Positions 49,933 through 57,346 of a stretch of DNA of 64,000 nucleotides are shown here, one piece after another. This DNA is from Fenollaria massiliensis (GTDB lineage: Bacteria; Bacillota; Clostridia; Tissierellales; Peptoniphilaceae), in assembly GCF_000312505.2 (NCBI RefSeq), contig NZ_HG326228.1:1-64000 (forward strand), given 5' to 3'. A model generated the notes under the pieces. That model was not told where the DNA came from. It did no database searches and was given only the letters and a program-made list of their open reading frames with translations. The translations under genes and the position numbers were made by a program. The number at the start of each line of letters is the position of its first letter. Position 1 is the first letter of the stretch.

Positions 49933-50729
49933 AGTACGCATTTATGAGAAAGGCGCTAGTAGTTGCCTTCTTTTTATCAATCATGGTGCCAGCCATCGGC
50001 GTGGTTATGGTAAATAGAAAAACTTCGATGATAGGAGACGCTCTATCACACTCAGCGCTAGCAGGCGTTGGTATGGGACTAATACTTGGTTTCGACCCGC
50101 TTATAGGTATGCTGGCGATATGTGTGGTAGCAGCCTTCTTAATCGAGATCATTCGCCATAAATTCCCTCAATACGGCGACATGGCAACAGCCATCATCAT
50201 GAGTATAGGCCTTGGAGTAGCCTCGATACTATCGGACTTCGCTCCGGGAGGAACATCATTTGATTCATACCTATTTGGTAGTATCGCCTCAGTATCGATG
50301 CAAGACGTGATTAATTCACTTGTAGTCTTTGTTTTTGTAGTATTTGCAAGCATCAAAGAGTACGCAGGACTACTTGCCATCGCCATAGATCCAAACACAG
50401 CGAGACTCTCAGGAGTTAAGGTAAGACGCGTAAACGCAGCATTTACACTACTAAGCGCGATCACCATCGCCATGGCGGTAAAATTAGTTGGAGCACTTAT
50501 GCTTACATCGCTAGTAGTGCTTCCAGTTGCTACAACACTGATACTTGCTCGCTCATACAAGAAGACGCTGATCATCACCATAGTTTTAGGACTTGTTTAT
50601 ATGCTAAGTGGCATCACAGCAAGCTTCTACTACGATGTGAAACCGGGTGGAGCGATCATACTCGCAGCAGTCTTTGGAATGCTTATATTTTTTGTGGCAT
50701 CAAAATTACAAAAAAAGCAAAGTAAATAG
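49926..50729 (+). CDS. znuB: Zinc ABC transporter permease
   Basis: A 267-residue permease of the ABC-3 family with about seven to eight transmembrane helices and the characteristic MIGDALSHSALAGVGMG segment near residue 35 (coupling helix) plus the SGVKVRRVNAAFTLL region. It forms the zinc channel with ZnuC and receives zinc from ZnuA/ZinT. It is the last gene of the operon, closed by the terminator at 50737. Confidence 0.93.
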   Translation: MLEYAFMRKALVVAFFLSIMVPAIGVVMVNRKTSMIGDALSHSALAGVGMGLILGFDPLIGMLAICVVAAFLIEIIRHKFPQYGDMATAIIMSIGLGVASILSDFAPGGTSFDSYLFGSIASVSMQDVINSLVVFVFVVFASIKEYAGLLAIAIDPNTARLSGVKVRRVNAAFTLLSAITIAMAVKLVGALMLTSLVVLPVATTLILARSYKKTLIITIVLGLVYMLSGITASFYYDVKPGGAIILAAVFGMLIFFVASKLQKKQSK

Positions 50730-50736
50730 AGATAGA

Positions 50737-50767
50737 AGTGACTTAGTTATACTAGGTCACTTTTTCT
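50737..50767 (+). terminator. Terminator of the zinc operon
   Basis: AGTGACTTAGT (50737-50747) pairs with ACTAGGTCACT (50751-50761), then a T run. The same hairpin recurs at 50945, 53133 and 53795. Confidence 0.85.
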
Positions 50768-50827
50768 TTACTTTTAGTGGGCTTGTGAAGAAAAATTAAA
50801 TAGTAAATAAATCCTATTTAGAATTAT

Positions 50828-50976
50828 TGCCATAATGGCACTTTTCTGAAATAGAAAATCGGACATTGAAGATAAAAATCGGACATTGAAGATAAAAAAA
50901 TGGACATTGAGGCAAAATTATCGGACATTCAAAACCATAATCACAGTGACTTAGTTTATACTAGGTCACTTTTTCT
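50828..50976 (+). repeat. CGGACATT repeat array plus second terminator (block 1)
   Basis: After a TGCCAT/ATGGCA inverted repeat (50828-50840) come four 19-20-bp units with core ATCGGACATTGAAGAT (one unit has TGGACATT, the last ATCGGACATTCAAA), about 50856-50932. A copy of the GTGACTTAG...CTAGGTCAC terminator follows at 50945-50976. Related blocks lie at 53027-53162 and 53765-53825. All are noncoding. Confidence 0.8.
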
Positions 50977-51004
50977 TTACATTTGAGTGCTTTCGTGGTA
51001 TTAT
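50976..51004 (+). promoter_or_regulatory. Promoter of the cysteine-peptidase-like gene
   Basis: TTTACA (50976-50981) and TATTAT (50999-51004), 17-bp spacing. The spacer TTTGAGTGCTTTCGTGG is identical to that at 53169-53185. Confidence 0.7.
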
Positions 51005-51045
51005 TTAATGAAGACAGTTGATATTGGAGTGAAAGGAGATAGTAT

Positions 51046-51873
51046 ATGAAATATATGCATTTTAATTCGTCATGCTCTTATGCGGGATTAGCAAATCTTT
51101 TGTATTCAGACGGAATTGACACAGAAGACTTTGTAATTGCACTTGCGATTGACTTAGCATACCTCTTAGTAAAAGATGGCGCATCTTACTTAGCGGGTAC
51201 TATGCTTCAGTCAAAAGAGATTTTTGATATTTATCTAAATCCTCTTGGATACGAACTTATTGAAAAGAACTATGATAAAGATGAAGTTTTGAAGATATTA
51301 GAGGCAGGAGATAAAAACTATATGCTCGGCGTTAATATTGCCCAAGGCAATAAACATGCGATAATTTTTAAAGATCATAAGGATAATAGATTTAGATTTA
51401 TAAATAATAAATATGAGGAAAGCGATGAGCCAGACGAATTTGTCTGGACGGCAGAGGAGCTTAAGGAAAGGCTTGATGACCAGACTCATCTTGCGCATCT
51501 TGAAAAGTGTGATGCTAAGGAAATGGATTTAGAAGAGATTTTATTAGCATCAATAAAAAATCTTGGCGAGCTTAAAAAGGATATAATCAATTTTTCAAAA
51601 CGTGTGATCACAAAACAAGAGCTAAGAGAGTCAATGAATACACTGTTTAGAGCGGCTCTACTTGATTTAGAGACTATGTTTATACTTATTGAAGAGGATA
51701 AACTTATGAAGAGAACAAAAAAGCTTCAAAAAGAATATATAAATGTGGTTAAGAAAGGTAAAGAAAGCCTTGTACTTGAAAAAGAGATGAACATAAGTGG
51801 CTTAGTAGATGTGTTAAATGAGTGGGAGAGACTTATGAAGAATAATTTGAAGGAGTATAGAGAAAGGATATAA
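51046..51873 (+). CDS. Putative papain-like cysteine peptidase domain protein
   Basis: A 275-residue cytoplasmic protein. The N-terminal 140 residues look like a C39/BtrH-type papain-like domain: Cys10 in SSCSYAGLANLL, His in NKHAIIFKDHK near residue 105 and an Asn-rich INNKYEE strand. The C-terminal half is helical and charged (SIKNLGELKKDIINFSKRV, KEYINVVKKGKESLVLEK). Cys-His-Asn positions are as expected, but activity is unproven. BtrH-like proteins act as amide transferases in antibiotic and peptide biosynthesis. The gene sits between repeat block 1 and the RhuM gene with its own promoter. RBS AAAGGAGAT. Confidence 0.55.
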   Translation: MKYMHFNSSCSYAGLANLLYSDGIDTEDFVIALAIDLAYLLVKDGASYLAGTMLQSKEIFDIYLNPLGYELIEKNYDKDEVLKILEAGDKNYMLGVNIAQGNKHAIIFKDHKDNRFRFINNKYEESDEPDEFVWTAEELKERLDDQTHLAHLEKCDAKEMDLEEILLASIKNLGELKKDIINFSKRVITKQELRESMNTLFRAALLDLETMFILIEEDKLMKRTKKLQKEYINVVKKGKESLVLEKEMNISGLVDVLNEWERLMKNNLKEYRERI

Positions 51874-51888
51874 TACCAGATTAATGTC

Positions 51889-51917
51889 TTTACATAAAGG
51901 CGTATTCGTGATATTAT
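51889..51917 (+). promoter_or_regulatory. Promoter of the RhuM gene
   Basis: TTTACA (51889-51894) and TATTAT (51912-51917), 17-bp spacing, related in sequence to the promoters at 50976 and 53163. Confidence 0.65.
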
Positions 51918-51967
51918 TTAAGTATATATACGAATAATATATAGTGTATTTTGTGGAGGTAGTTCAG

Positions 51968-53005
51968 ATGAAAAAAGAAAATAATGAATTGAATATACGT
52001 TCGAGTGCTTCTGAGTATCTAACATATATAGCTTCTATGGGAGAAGAGGCTAGTAGCGTTGAGGTGCGTTATGAGGATGAGAACATTTGGATTACCCAAA
52101 AAATGTTAGCAACATTATATGATGTTGATGTGCGTAAGGTTAATTATCATATAAATAAGATTTTTAAAGACGAGGAGCTAGATAAAAATTCAGTTATCCG
52201 AAATTTTAGGATAACTGCAAACGATGGTAAGAACTACATTACAAAGCATTACAACTTAGAGATGGCTATTGCCGTAGGATTCAAAGTTAACTCTGAGCGT
52301 GCCGTTCAATTTAGGAAATGGGTCAATAAGATAGCAAAAGATTATACTATAAAGGGTTGGGTCATGGATGATGAAAGGCTAAAACGCGGAAGCTACCTGA
52401 CAGATAAATACTTTGAAGAACAGTTAGAACGCATTCGCGAGATAAGGGCTAGCGAAAGAAAATTTTATCAAAAGATTACTGATATATATGCAACAGCGAT
52501 TGATTATGATAAAAATGCACTTAGAACTAAGAGGTTCTATGCTACAGTACAAAACAAGATGCATTATGCTATACATGGTCACACAGCTGCTGAACTTATT
52601 TATGAAAGAGCTAATCATGAAAAGGATCACATGGGGCTTACTACATGGGCAGATGCACCTGATGGCAAGATAAAGAAAAGTGATGTGAGTGTTGCTAAAA
52701 ATTACCTTAGCGAGAATGAAATTAAAGAACTTAATCGTATGGTGAGTGCCTATTTGGATTTTGCAGAAAACATGACTATAAGAAAGATACCTCTTACTAT
52801 GCAAGATTGGGAAGAAAGGCTTAGGAGCTTTATAGCTATGTTTGAGTATGGAGAATTAAAGGACAAGGGAAAAGTAAGTAATGCAATTGCAAAATTACAT
52901 GCGGAGACAGAGTTTGAAAAGTATAGAGTGATTCAAGACAGAGCATTCGTTTCAGACTTTGATAAGTATTTACTTGAATTAGAGGAAAAAGTAAAGAAAG
53001 AATAA
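51968..53005 (+). CDS. rhuM: RhuM-family virulence-associated protein
   Basis: A 345-residue protein of the RhuM family (PF13310). The N-terminal part (VEVRYEDENIWITQKMLATL, then YNLEMAIAVGFKVNSERAVQ, FRKWVNKI) resembles phage antirepressor/Bro-type domains and should bind nucleic acid. The C-terminal half (YATVQNKMHYAIHGHTAAEL, ...YERANHEKDHMGLTTW) is characteristic of RhuM and contains conserved His. RhuM was named in a Salmonella pathogenicity island and is frequent in mobile DNA, but the molecular function is unknown. The start is ATG 51968, 7 nt after GGAGG; an open frame reaches 51944. CGGACATT repeat arrays flank its region on both sides. Confidence 0.88.
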   Translation: MKKENNELNIRSSASEYLTYIASMGEEASSVEVRYEDENIWITQKMLATLYDVDVRKVNYHINKIFKDEELDKNSVIRNFRITANDGKNYITKHYNLEMAIAVGFKVNSERAVQFRKWVNKIAKDYTIKGWVMDDERLKRGSYLTDKYFEEQLERIREIRASERKFYQKITDIYATAIDYDKNALRTKRFYATVQNKMHYAIHGHTAAELIYERANHEKDHMGLTTWADAPDGKIKKSDVSVAKNYLSENEIKELNRMVSAYLDFAENMTIRKIPLTMQDWEERLRSFIAMFEYGELKDKGKVSNAIAKLHAETEFEKYRVIQDRAFVSDFDKYLLELEEKVKKE

Positions 53006-53026
53006 TATATAGAGGTAAATTCTATT

Positions 53027-53162
53027 TAGAAAAACTTCCATAATGGCACTTTTCTGAAATAAAAATCGGACATTGGTGATGAAAAATCGGACATTGACAA
53101 TGAAAATCGGACATTGAAAAACATAATAACAGGTGACTTAGTATATGCTAGGTCACTTTTTC
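53027..53162 (+). repeat. CGGACATT repeat array plus terminator (block 2)
   Basis: Same block as at 50828: CCATAATGGCACTTTTCTGAAATA, three ATCGGACATT units (about 53065-53118) with spacing of 19-20 bp, then the GTGACTTAG/CTAGGTCAC terminator (53133-53162). Noncoding. Confidence 0.8.
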
Positions 53163-53191
53163 TTTACATTTGAGTGCTTTCGTGGTATAAT
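53163..53191 (+). promoter_or_regulatory. Promoter of the downstream GNAT gene
   Basis: TTTACA (53163-53168) and TATAAT (53186-53191), 17-bp spacing, same spacer as at 50982-50998. Confidence 0.75.
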
Positions 53192-53236
53192 TTATATATT
53201 ACAAGAAGAATCTAAAATCAAGGAGTAAACTTACAA

Positions 53237-53758
53237 ATGAATATAATTTACAAAGACATTTTAATTAGAAACGCAGAAGAGTCTGATGCTGCTCAGCTTG
53301 CATCTTGGTGGAACGACGGCTCTGTCATGGCTCATGCGGGCTTTCCAAACGGAGTGAATACTAATGAAGAGAGAATTAAAGGGCAGATCAAAAATTACAC
53401 TGATGCTCACAGAGTTTTGATGATTGAGTACAAAGGCAAGGCCATTGGCGAGATGAATTATGAGTTTTCTGATGATGATAGATGCGAGATAGGTATAAAG
53501 ATATGTGATGCCTCTTATCAAGAGAAAGGTCTTGGACGAGTGATACTTACTTTGTTTATAGAAGAGCTTTTCAAAATGGGTGCGAAGACCATATTTCTAA
53601 CGACAAATTTAAATAATAAAAGAGCTCAGCACGTTTACGAAAAGCTTGGCTTTAAGAAAATTCGTATTGAATATGACTCGTGGACAAATCAGCTTGGAGA
53701 GAAGCAATCGATAGTTTATTATGAACTGAAAGAGAATGAACTGATTAGTTTTAAATAA
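53237..53758 (+). CDS. GNAT N-acetyltransferase
   Basis: A 173-residue acetyltransferase: ILIRNAEESDAAQLASWWND at the start, the acetyl-CoA loop YQEKGLGRVILTLFIEEL near residue 95 (Q-x-x-G-x-G-R form) and TTNLNNKRAQHVYEKLGFKK at the end. The start ATG 53237 follows CAAGGAG. It is bracketed by CGGACATT repeats and shared-type terminators on both sides, so it may have moved as a unit with them. Related sequences include aminoglycoside 6'-type acetyltransferases, but the substrate cannot be assigned. Confidence 0.88.
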   Translation: MNIIYKDILIRNAEESDAAQLASWWNDGSVMAHAGFPNGVNTNEERIKGQIKNYTDAHRVLMIEYKGKAIGEMNYEFSDDDRCEIGIKICDASYQEKGLGRVILTLFIEELFKMGAKTIFLTTNLNNKRAQHVYEKLGFKKIRIEYDSWTNQLGEKQSIVYYELKENELISFK

Positions 53759-53764
53759 AAAATA

Positions 53765-53825
53765 AAAATCGGACATTCAAAACTATAATCACATGTGACT
53801 TAGTTTATACTAGGTCACTTTTTTT
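53765..53825 (+). repeat. Single CGGACATT unit plus terminator (block 3)
   Basis: One ATCGGACATTCAAAACTATAATCACA unit (20-mer core at 53768) and another copy of the GTGACTTAG hairpin (53795-53825). It marks the far edge of the repeat-bounded region that begins at 50828. Confidence 0.75.
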
Positions 53826-53836
53826 ACAAAAAACTA

Positions 53837-53897
53837 TTGACAAAGATCTATGACTATGGTACTATAAATGTAACATATTTAGTACTATAAATGTAAC
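53837..53897 (+). promoter_or_regulatory. Promoter with direct-repeat operator of the XRE gene
   Basis: TTGACA (53837-53842) and TACTAT (53860-53865), 17-bp spacing. GTACTATAAATGTAAC occurs at 53859-53874 and again at 53882-53897 (23-bp period), the first copy overlapping the -10 box; probably the binding sites of the encoded XRE repressor. Confidence 0.7.
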
Positions 53898-53919
53898 CAC
53901 AATTATAAGGGGTGATAGT

Positions 53920-54123
53920 TTGGACGTTATAATCGAAAACAGAATCGCTGAATTTAGAAAGGAGCAAGGCCTTTCGCAGCACAGGCTTGCCAAGGCGGTT
54001 GACTTAAAGAGAAGATCCATCATGGCGTATGAGGCGGGAACTATCAGTCCAAGTCTTGAGACTGCCTACAAGATTTGCAAGGTCTTAGGCAAGGATATCA
54101 AGGAAGTATTTATTTTTAAATAG
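53920..54123 (+). CDS. Small XRE-family transcriptional regulator
   Basis: A 67-residue single-domain Cro/CI-type helix-turn-helix protein (LSQHRLAKAVDLKRRSIMAY, TISPSLETAYKICKVLG), like the YozG/HipB-type regulators that control small operons. It starts at TTG 53920 behind AAGGGGTGA. It is followed after 11 bp by a PH-like gene and then a lipoprotein gene, so the three may form an operon repressed by this protein through the repeats upstream. Confidence 0.85.
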   Translation: MDVIIENRIAEFRKEQGLSQHRLAKAVDLKRRSIMAYEAGTISPSLETAYKICKVLGKDIKEVFIFK

Positions 54124-54134
54124 GAGGTATAGAC

Positions 54135-54554
54135 GTGGGTCTTTTAATGAATACTGCGAGTGAAATCGCTGATAAGGTCAAGGAAGATTTTAATGATGAT
54201 AAAAATTATTTATTCGCACTAAAGCGTAATGACTTCAAAAGGGGTTTATTGAAATTATTTTTGAGTAAATTGTATTACACTATGGACAGTGCTAGGTCTT
54301 TTGTGTTGTATTTTAATGAGAAGGGCATATATGAGAAGGAAATTTCAAATACTGTGAAGGGAAATTTTGTTTTGATGCCTTGGGACGAGATTGAAAATTT
54401 TACTGTGGATTACAAAAGCAGCAAGGCGAACATCACTTTATTTCATTTAGGAACTGAAGTGCTTTATGAAGTGCCATTTACTGGATCCATGGCGAAGGGC
54501 AACAGGGAAAGGCTTGATGATCTTCAAAAGAAGGCTTATAATAAACTTGTTTAG
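54135..54554 (+). CDS. PH-like domain protein of unknown function
   Basis: A 139-residue cytoplasmic protein. A helical N-terminus is followed by beta strands (SFVLYFNEKGIYEKEIS, FVLMPWDEIENFTVDYK, ANITLFHLGTEVLYEVPF) and a C-terminal helix (RERLDDLQKKAYNK), which is the outline of a bacterial PH/YcxB-like domain. Start GTG 54135 behind AGGAGG. It lies between the XRE regulator and a lipoprotein gene with very short gaps. No function recognised. Confidence 0.6.
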   Translation: MGLLMNTASEIADKVKEDFNDDKNYLFALKRNDFKRGLLKLFLSKLYYTMDSARSFVLYFNEKGIYEKEISNTVKGNFVLMPWDEIENFTVDYKSSKANITLFHLGTEVLYEVPFTGSMAKGNRERLDDLQKKAYNKLV

Positions 54555-54563
54555 GAGGTTTAT

Positions 54564-55229
54564 ATGAAGAAAATATTATTAATTTTACTCGCTTTATCCA
54601 TGTTTATGGTATCGTGTGGAGGAAATGACAAGGAGGAGCTTACAAAGGAGCCTATAGGCGAAGAAAAAAAAGAAGAAGAGACAGGAAAAGAAAGAGTAGA
54701 TGTATTTGACTGTATTGACTACGCTGTAAGCGTTGACGGCGAGGACTACGGCTACGTAGAGAATATTAACGCAAGACTATTTAGCGCATCTGGCATTAAC
54801 AAGGTCATGGTTCGCGCTTGGAAGAGTGGTGAATTTGCTGATGACAAGGCTTTAGACGAAGTTACTGACTACTCAAAACTACTTAATGACGACGAAATCA
54901 TCTACGGTGTCTACCCTGGAAGCATGGAGTTTGCTTTGACTTACAACGAAAAATACAATATCAGCTACGCTTTTGATGGTGACGACGAAGGGCTTAGCAG
55001 TTTTTCTTACAAGAAGCACGCGCCTGAAGAAGTGAAGGTCTTTGGCGAGACTCTTTACTTTGACATAGACTACTTAAGCAGCATCTTTGCGTTTAAATAC
55101 AAGCTTGATAAGGAAAACAAAGTCCTTGTCATCGATTCACAAGGCGACTATACTGCTAGCATGACTGAGCTTGACTGCAAAGGCTACGACAGTGTAGATG
55201 CTTTACTAAAGGCAAATTTTGACGAATAA
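54564..55229 (+). CDS. Lipoprotein of unknown function
   Basis: A 221-residue lipoprotein: hydrophobic signal (ILLILLALSMFMVS) with the lipobox Cys18, a Lys/Glu linker and a mature domain of alternating strands (YAVSVDGEDYGYVENINARL, LYFDIDYLSSIFAFKYKLDK). No family recognised; the tandem YxF/D-rich strands suggest a beta fold. It is the last gene of the XRE/PH-like operon and ends before a clear terminator. RBS AGGAGG. Confidence 0.7.
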   Translation: MKKILLILLALSMFMVSCGGNDKEELTKEPIGEEKKEEETGKERVDVFDCIDYAVSVDGEDYGYVENINARLFSASGINKVMVRAWKSGEFADDKALDEVTDYSKLLNDDEIIYGVYPGSMEFALTYNEKYNISYAFDGDDEGLSSFSYKKHAPEEVKVFGETLYFDIDYLSSIFAFKYKLDKENKVLVIDSQGDYTASMTELDCKGYDSVDALLKANFDE

Positions 55230-55267
55230 TAAATTATAAACTTAAAAATAAATATTTACGCGTAAAA

Positions 55268-55297
55268 AGGCTCTCACTAATTTGTGAGAGCTTTGTC
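55268..55297 (+). terminator. Terminator
   Basis: GCTCTCAC (55270-55277) pairs with GTGAGAGC (55284-55291), followed by TTTGTCTTT. Confidence 0.75.
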
Positions 55298-55335
55298 TTT
55301 CTTAAAATTTTTACTTAGTCCAGCCAACGACTCTG

Positions 55336-55605
55336 TCAACTCATCACAAACATAAGTCCAACGCCCGGTTTACTCATGTCGCCAAGTATATCTTCTATGG
55401 CAAAGGCGATGATGCCTAGAGCGAACTCATTTACAAAGGAAATGATGGGCGCTGCTTCAGGCGTTACAAGATTTAAAAATGATGGGCCAAGTAGTAGACC
55501 CATGACTATGTAGCCTGTAACGTTTGGCAAATTCAGCCTTCTCGCGATTTTTGCACCTATCACTCCAAATAAAATAACTATACTAATTTTTAAAAATATA
55601 TTCAA
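55336..55605 (-). pseudogene. Truncated cation:proton antiporter (CPA2-like)
   Basis: Starting at TTG 55605 behind AGGAGG, the frame gives 89 residues: a membrane segment (IFLKISIVILFGVIGAKIAR), then LNLPNVTGYIVMGLLLGPSF, the hallmark start of KefB/NhaP-type antiporters, and a third helix (INFVNEF-like FALGIIAF). After IEDILGD it ends in a short unmatched stretch. Full antiporters have about 380 residues or more, so most of the transporter is missing. It is a gene remnant. The open frame upstream to 55683 is not supported by a ribosome site. Confidence 0.65.
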
Positions 55606-55710
55606 ATTACCCCTCCTACCTCCCTTATCTACTATTAGTATAACAGAATATGCATTATTTATCAACAGTAAATGTCTCATCAAGACAATGAGTGCCGTAT
55701 AGAAAGCAAT

Positions 55711-55740
55711 AAAAAAGCTCTCATCAATTAAGTGAGAGCT
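55711..55740 (-). terminator. Terminator of the AGCS gene
   Basis: On the minus strand AGCTCTCA (55740-55733) pairs with TGAGAGCT (55723-55716), followed by TTTTTTATTG. Confidence 0.8.
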
Positions 55741-55751
55741 AAGTATATAAT

Positions 55752-57134
55752 TTAATCTAATTCGCCAGCTTTTTTTCTATTTAAATAGTTTTTATAAGCT
55801 TTCTTAACTTGTGGTGCAAGTAAGAATAGGGCGATAAGGTTCGGGATAACCATGAAACCGTTGAATGTATCGGCAAGATCCCAGATTGCTGAACCGAATA
55901 CTGAGCCAACTACTATGCATATAAGAACTAAAACTCTATATACGTTGATGGCTGTTTTGCCTTTGAATAAGTAGCGGATGTTCATTTCGCCAAACATGTA
56001 CCAACCAACTATAGTTGTGAAAGCGAAGAACATTAGTGAAATTGCTAGGAATATTGATCCTGGCTCGCCAAAGGCTGCGCTAAATGCATATTGTGTGATA
56101 GCAACTGATTTTGCTCCTGACATGTGAGCGTCTGTAGCTAAAACGATAAGAGCTGTTATTGAGCAGATAATGATAGTATCAACAACAACGCCTGCCATCG
56201 CTACAAAGCCTTGCATGCAAGGGTCTTTAACTTTTGCAGTTGCGTGAGCATGTGGTGTTGAACCCATACCAGCTTCGTTTGAGAAAAGTCCTCTAGCAAC
56301 ACCGTTTTTGATAGCTTCTTTCATAACTGTACCAGCCATACCACCGACAACTGCTTGAGTTGAGAAGGCTTCTCTGAATACGCCTGAAAAAACTAGTCCT
56401 AAGTGGTGTCTGTATACATAAAGTATAAAACATGCACCGATGATGTAGATAACAGCCATGAAAGGAACTACAAGCTCCGCCATAGTCGTGATTCTCTTAA
56501 GACCACCCATAATAACAAAACCAACAAGTACTGCAAGAGCAATACCGATGTATAGTGAGTTAACGTTTATTGCATTTGACATTGCAAGAGAGATTGAGTT
56601 TGATTGAACCATGTTGCCAACAAAGCCAAGAGCTAAAATTATAGTGATTGAGAATATTGCTGCTAATACTTTTGAATTAAGTCCTTTGGAAATGTAGTAT
56701 GAAGGACCGCCTACAGGCTCGCCATCTCTTTCTTCTCTGTACAATTGCGCAAGAACTGCTTCGGCAAATATAGTTGACATACCAAGTATACCTGAAACCC
56801 ACATCCAAAAAATTGCGCCCGGTCCACCAGATGCAACAGCTGTCGCTACGCCACCTATGTTACCAGTACCAACTTGAGCAGCTATCGCTGTAGCAAGTGC
56901 TTGGAATGAGTTTACTTCTACCTCGCCGTCTTTGGATTTTTCTTTTTTCTTAAACATTCCGCCAAAAGCGTACTTAAATGCTAAACCTATCTTAGTAATC
57001 TGTGGAAAACCTAGATAAACAGTATAAAAAATACCTAGAGCTAAAAGTGCATACATCAAAAATTTTGACCACAATACACTGTTAATCGCTTTGATTATAG
57101 GCTCTAACTCGAATGCTAAATATGTATTAAGCAT
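55752..57134 (-). CDS. AGCS-family sodium:alanine/amino-acid symporter
   Basis: A 460-residue membrane protein with about 11 transmembrane helices. The AGCS motif GTGNIGGVATAVASGGPGAI near residue 95 and the later SNEAGMGSTPHAHATA loop near 300 are intact; both are hallmarks of alanine/glycine symporters (AlsT/YrbD type, PF01235). It imports small neutral amino acids with sodium. The gene stands alone, on the minus strand, before its own terminator. The start ATG 57134 follows AGGAGG on that strand. Confidence 0.93.
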   Translation of the reverse strand: MLNTYLAFELEPIIKAINSVLWSKFLMYALLALGIFYTVYLGFPQITKIGLAFKYAFGGMFKKKEKSKDGEVEVNSFQALATAIAAQVGTGNIGGVATAVASGGPGAIFWMWVSGILGMSTIFAEAVLAQLYREERDGEPVGGPSYYISKGLNSKVLAAIFSITIILALGFVGNMVQSNSISLAMSNAINVNSLYIGIALAVLVGFVIMGGLKRITTMAELVVPFMAVIYIIGACFILYVYRHHLGLVFSGVFREAFSTQAVVGGMAGTVMKEAIKNGVARGLFSNEAGMGSTPHAHATAKVKDPCMQGFVAMAGVVVDTIIICSITALIVLATDAHMSGAKSVAITQYAFSAAFGEPGSIFLAISLMFFAFTTIVGWYMFGEMNIRYLFKGKTAINVYRVLVLICIVVGSVFGSAIWDLADTFNGFMVIPNLIALFLLAPQVKKAYKNYLNRKKAGELD

Positions 57135-57293
57135 TTTATACCTCCTTTATAATTCATCTTCTCTATTGTAACATAAACCTGCTAAAGTGTAAATAAAATA
57201 CATCGTTTCTGTGATGATAATATTTTATAAGTATTATAAGAAAATTTTATAGTTTCATTAAATTTATTGTAATTTTATCAATATAAACATGAA

Positions 57294-57320
57294 AAAGCAC
57301 ACAAATTGATGTGTGCTTAA
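57294..57320 (-). terminator. Terminator of murC
   Basis: AAGCACAC (57318-57311 on the minus strand) pairs with GTGTGCTT (57302-57295), followed by a T run. It lies just past the murC stop. Confidence 0.8.
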
Positions 57321-57346
57321 AAAATCTTCCGTTATAATATATATTA

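Noticed and set aside
50856-50932. CRISPR-like array of CGGACATT units
   Set aside because: The intervals between cores are short, AT-rich and alike; they are not unique spacers.
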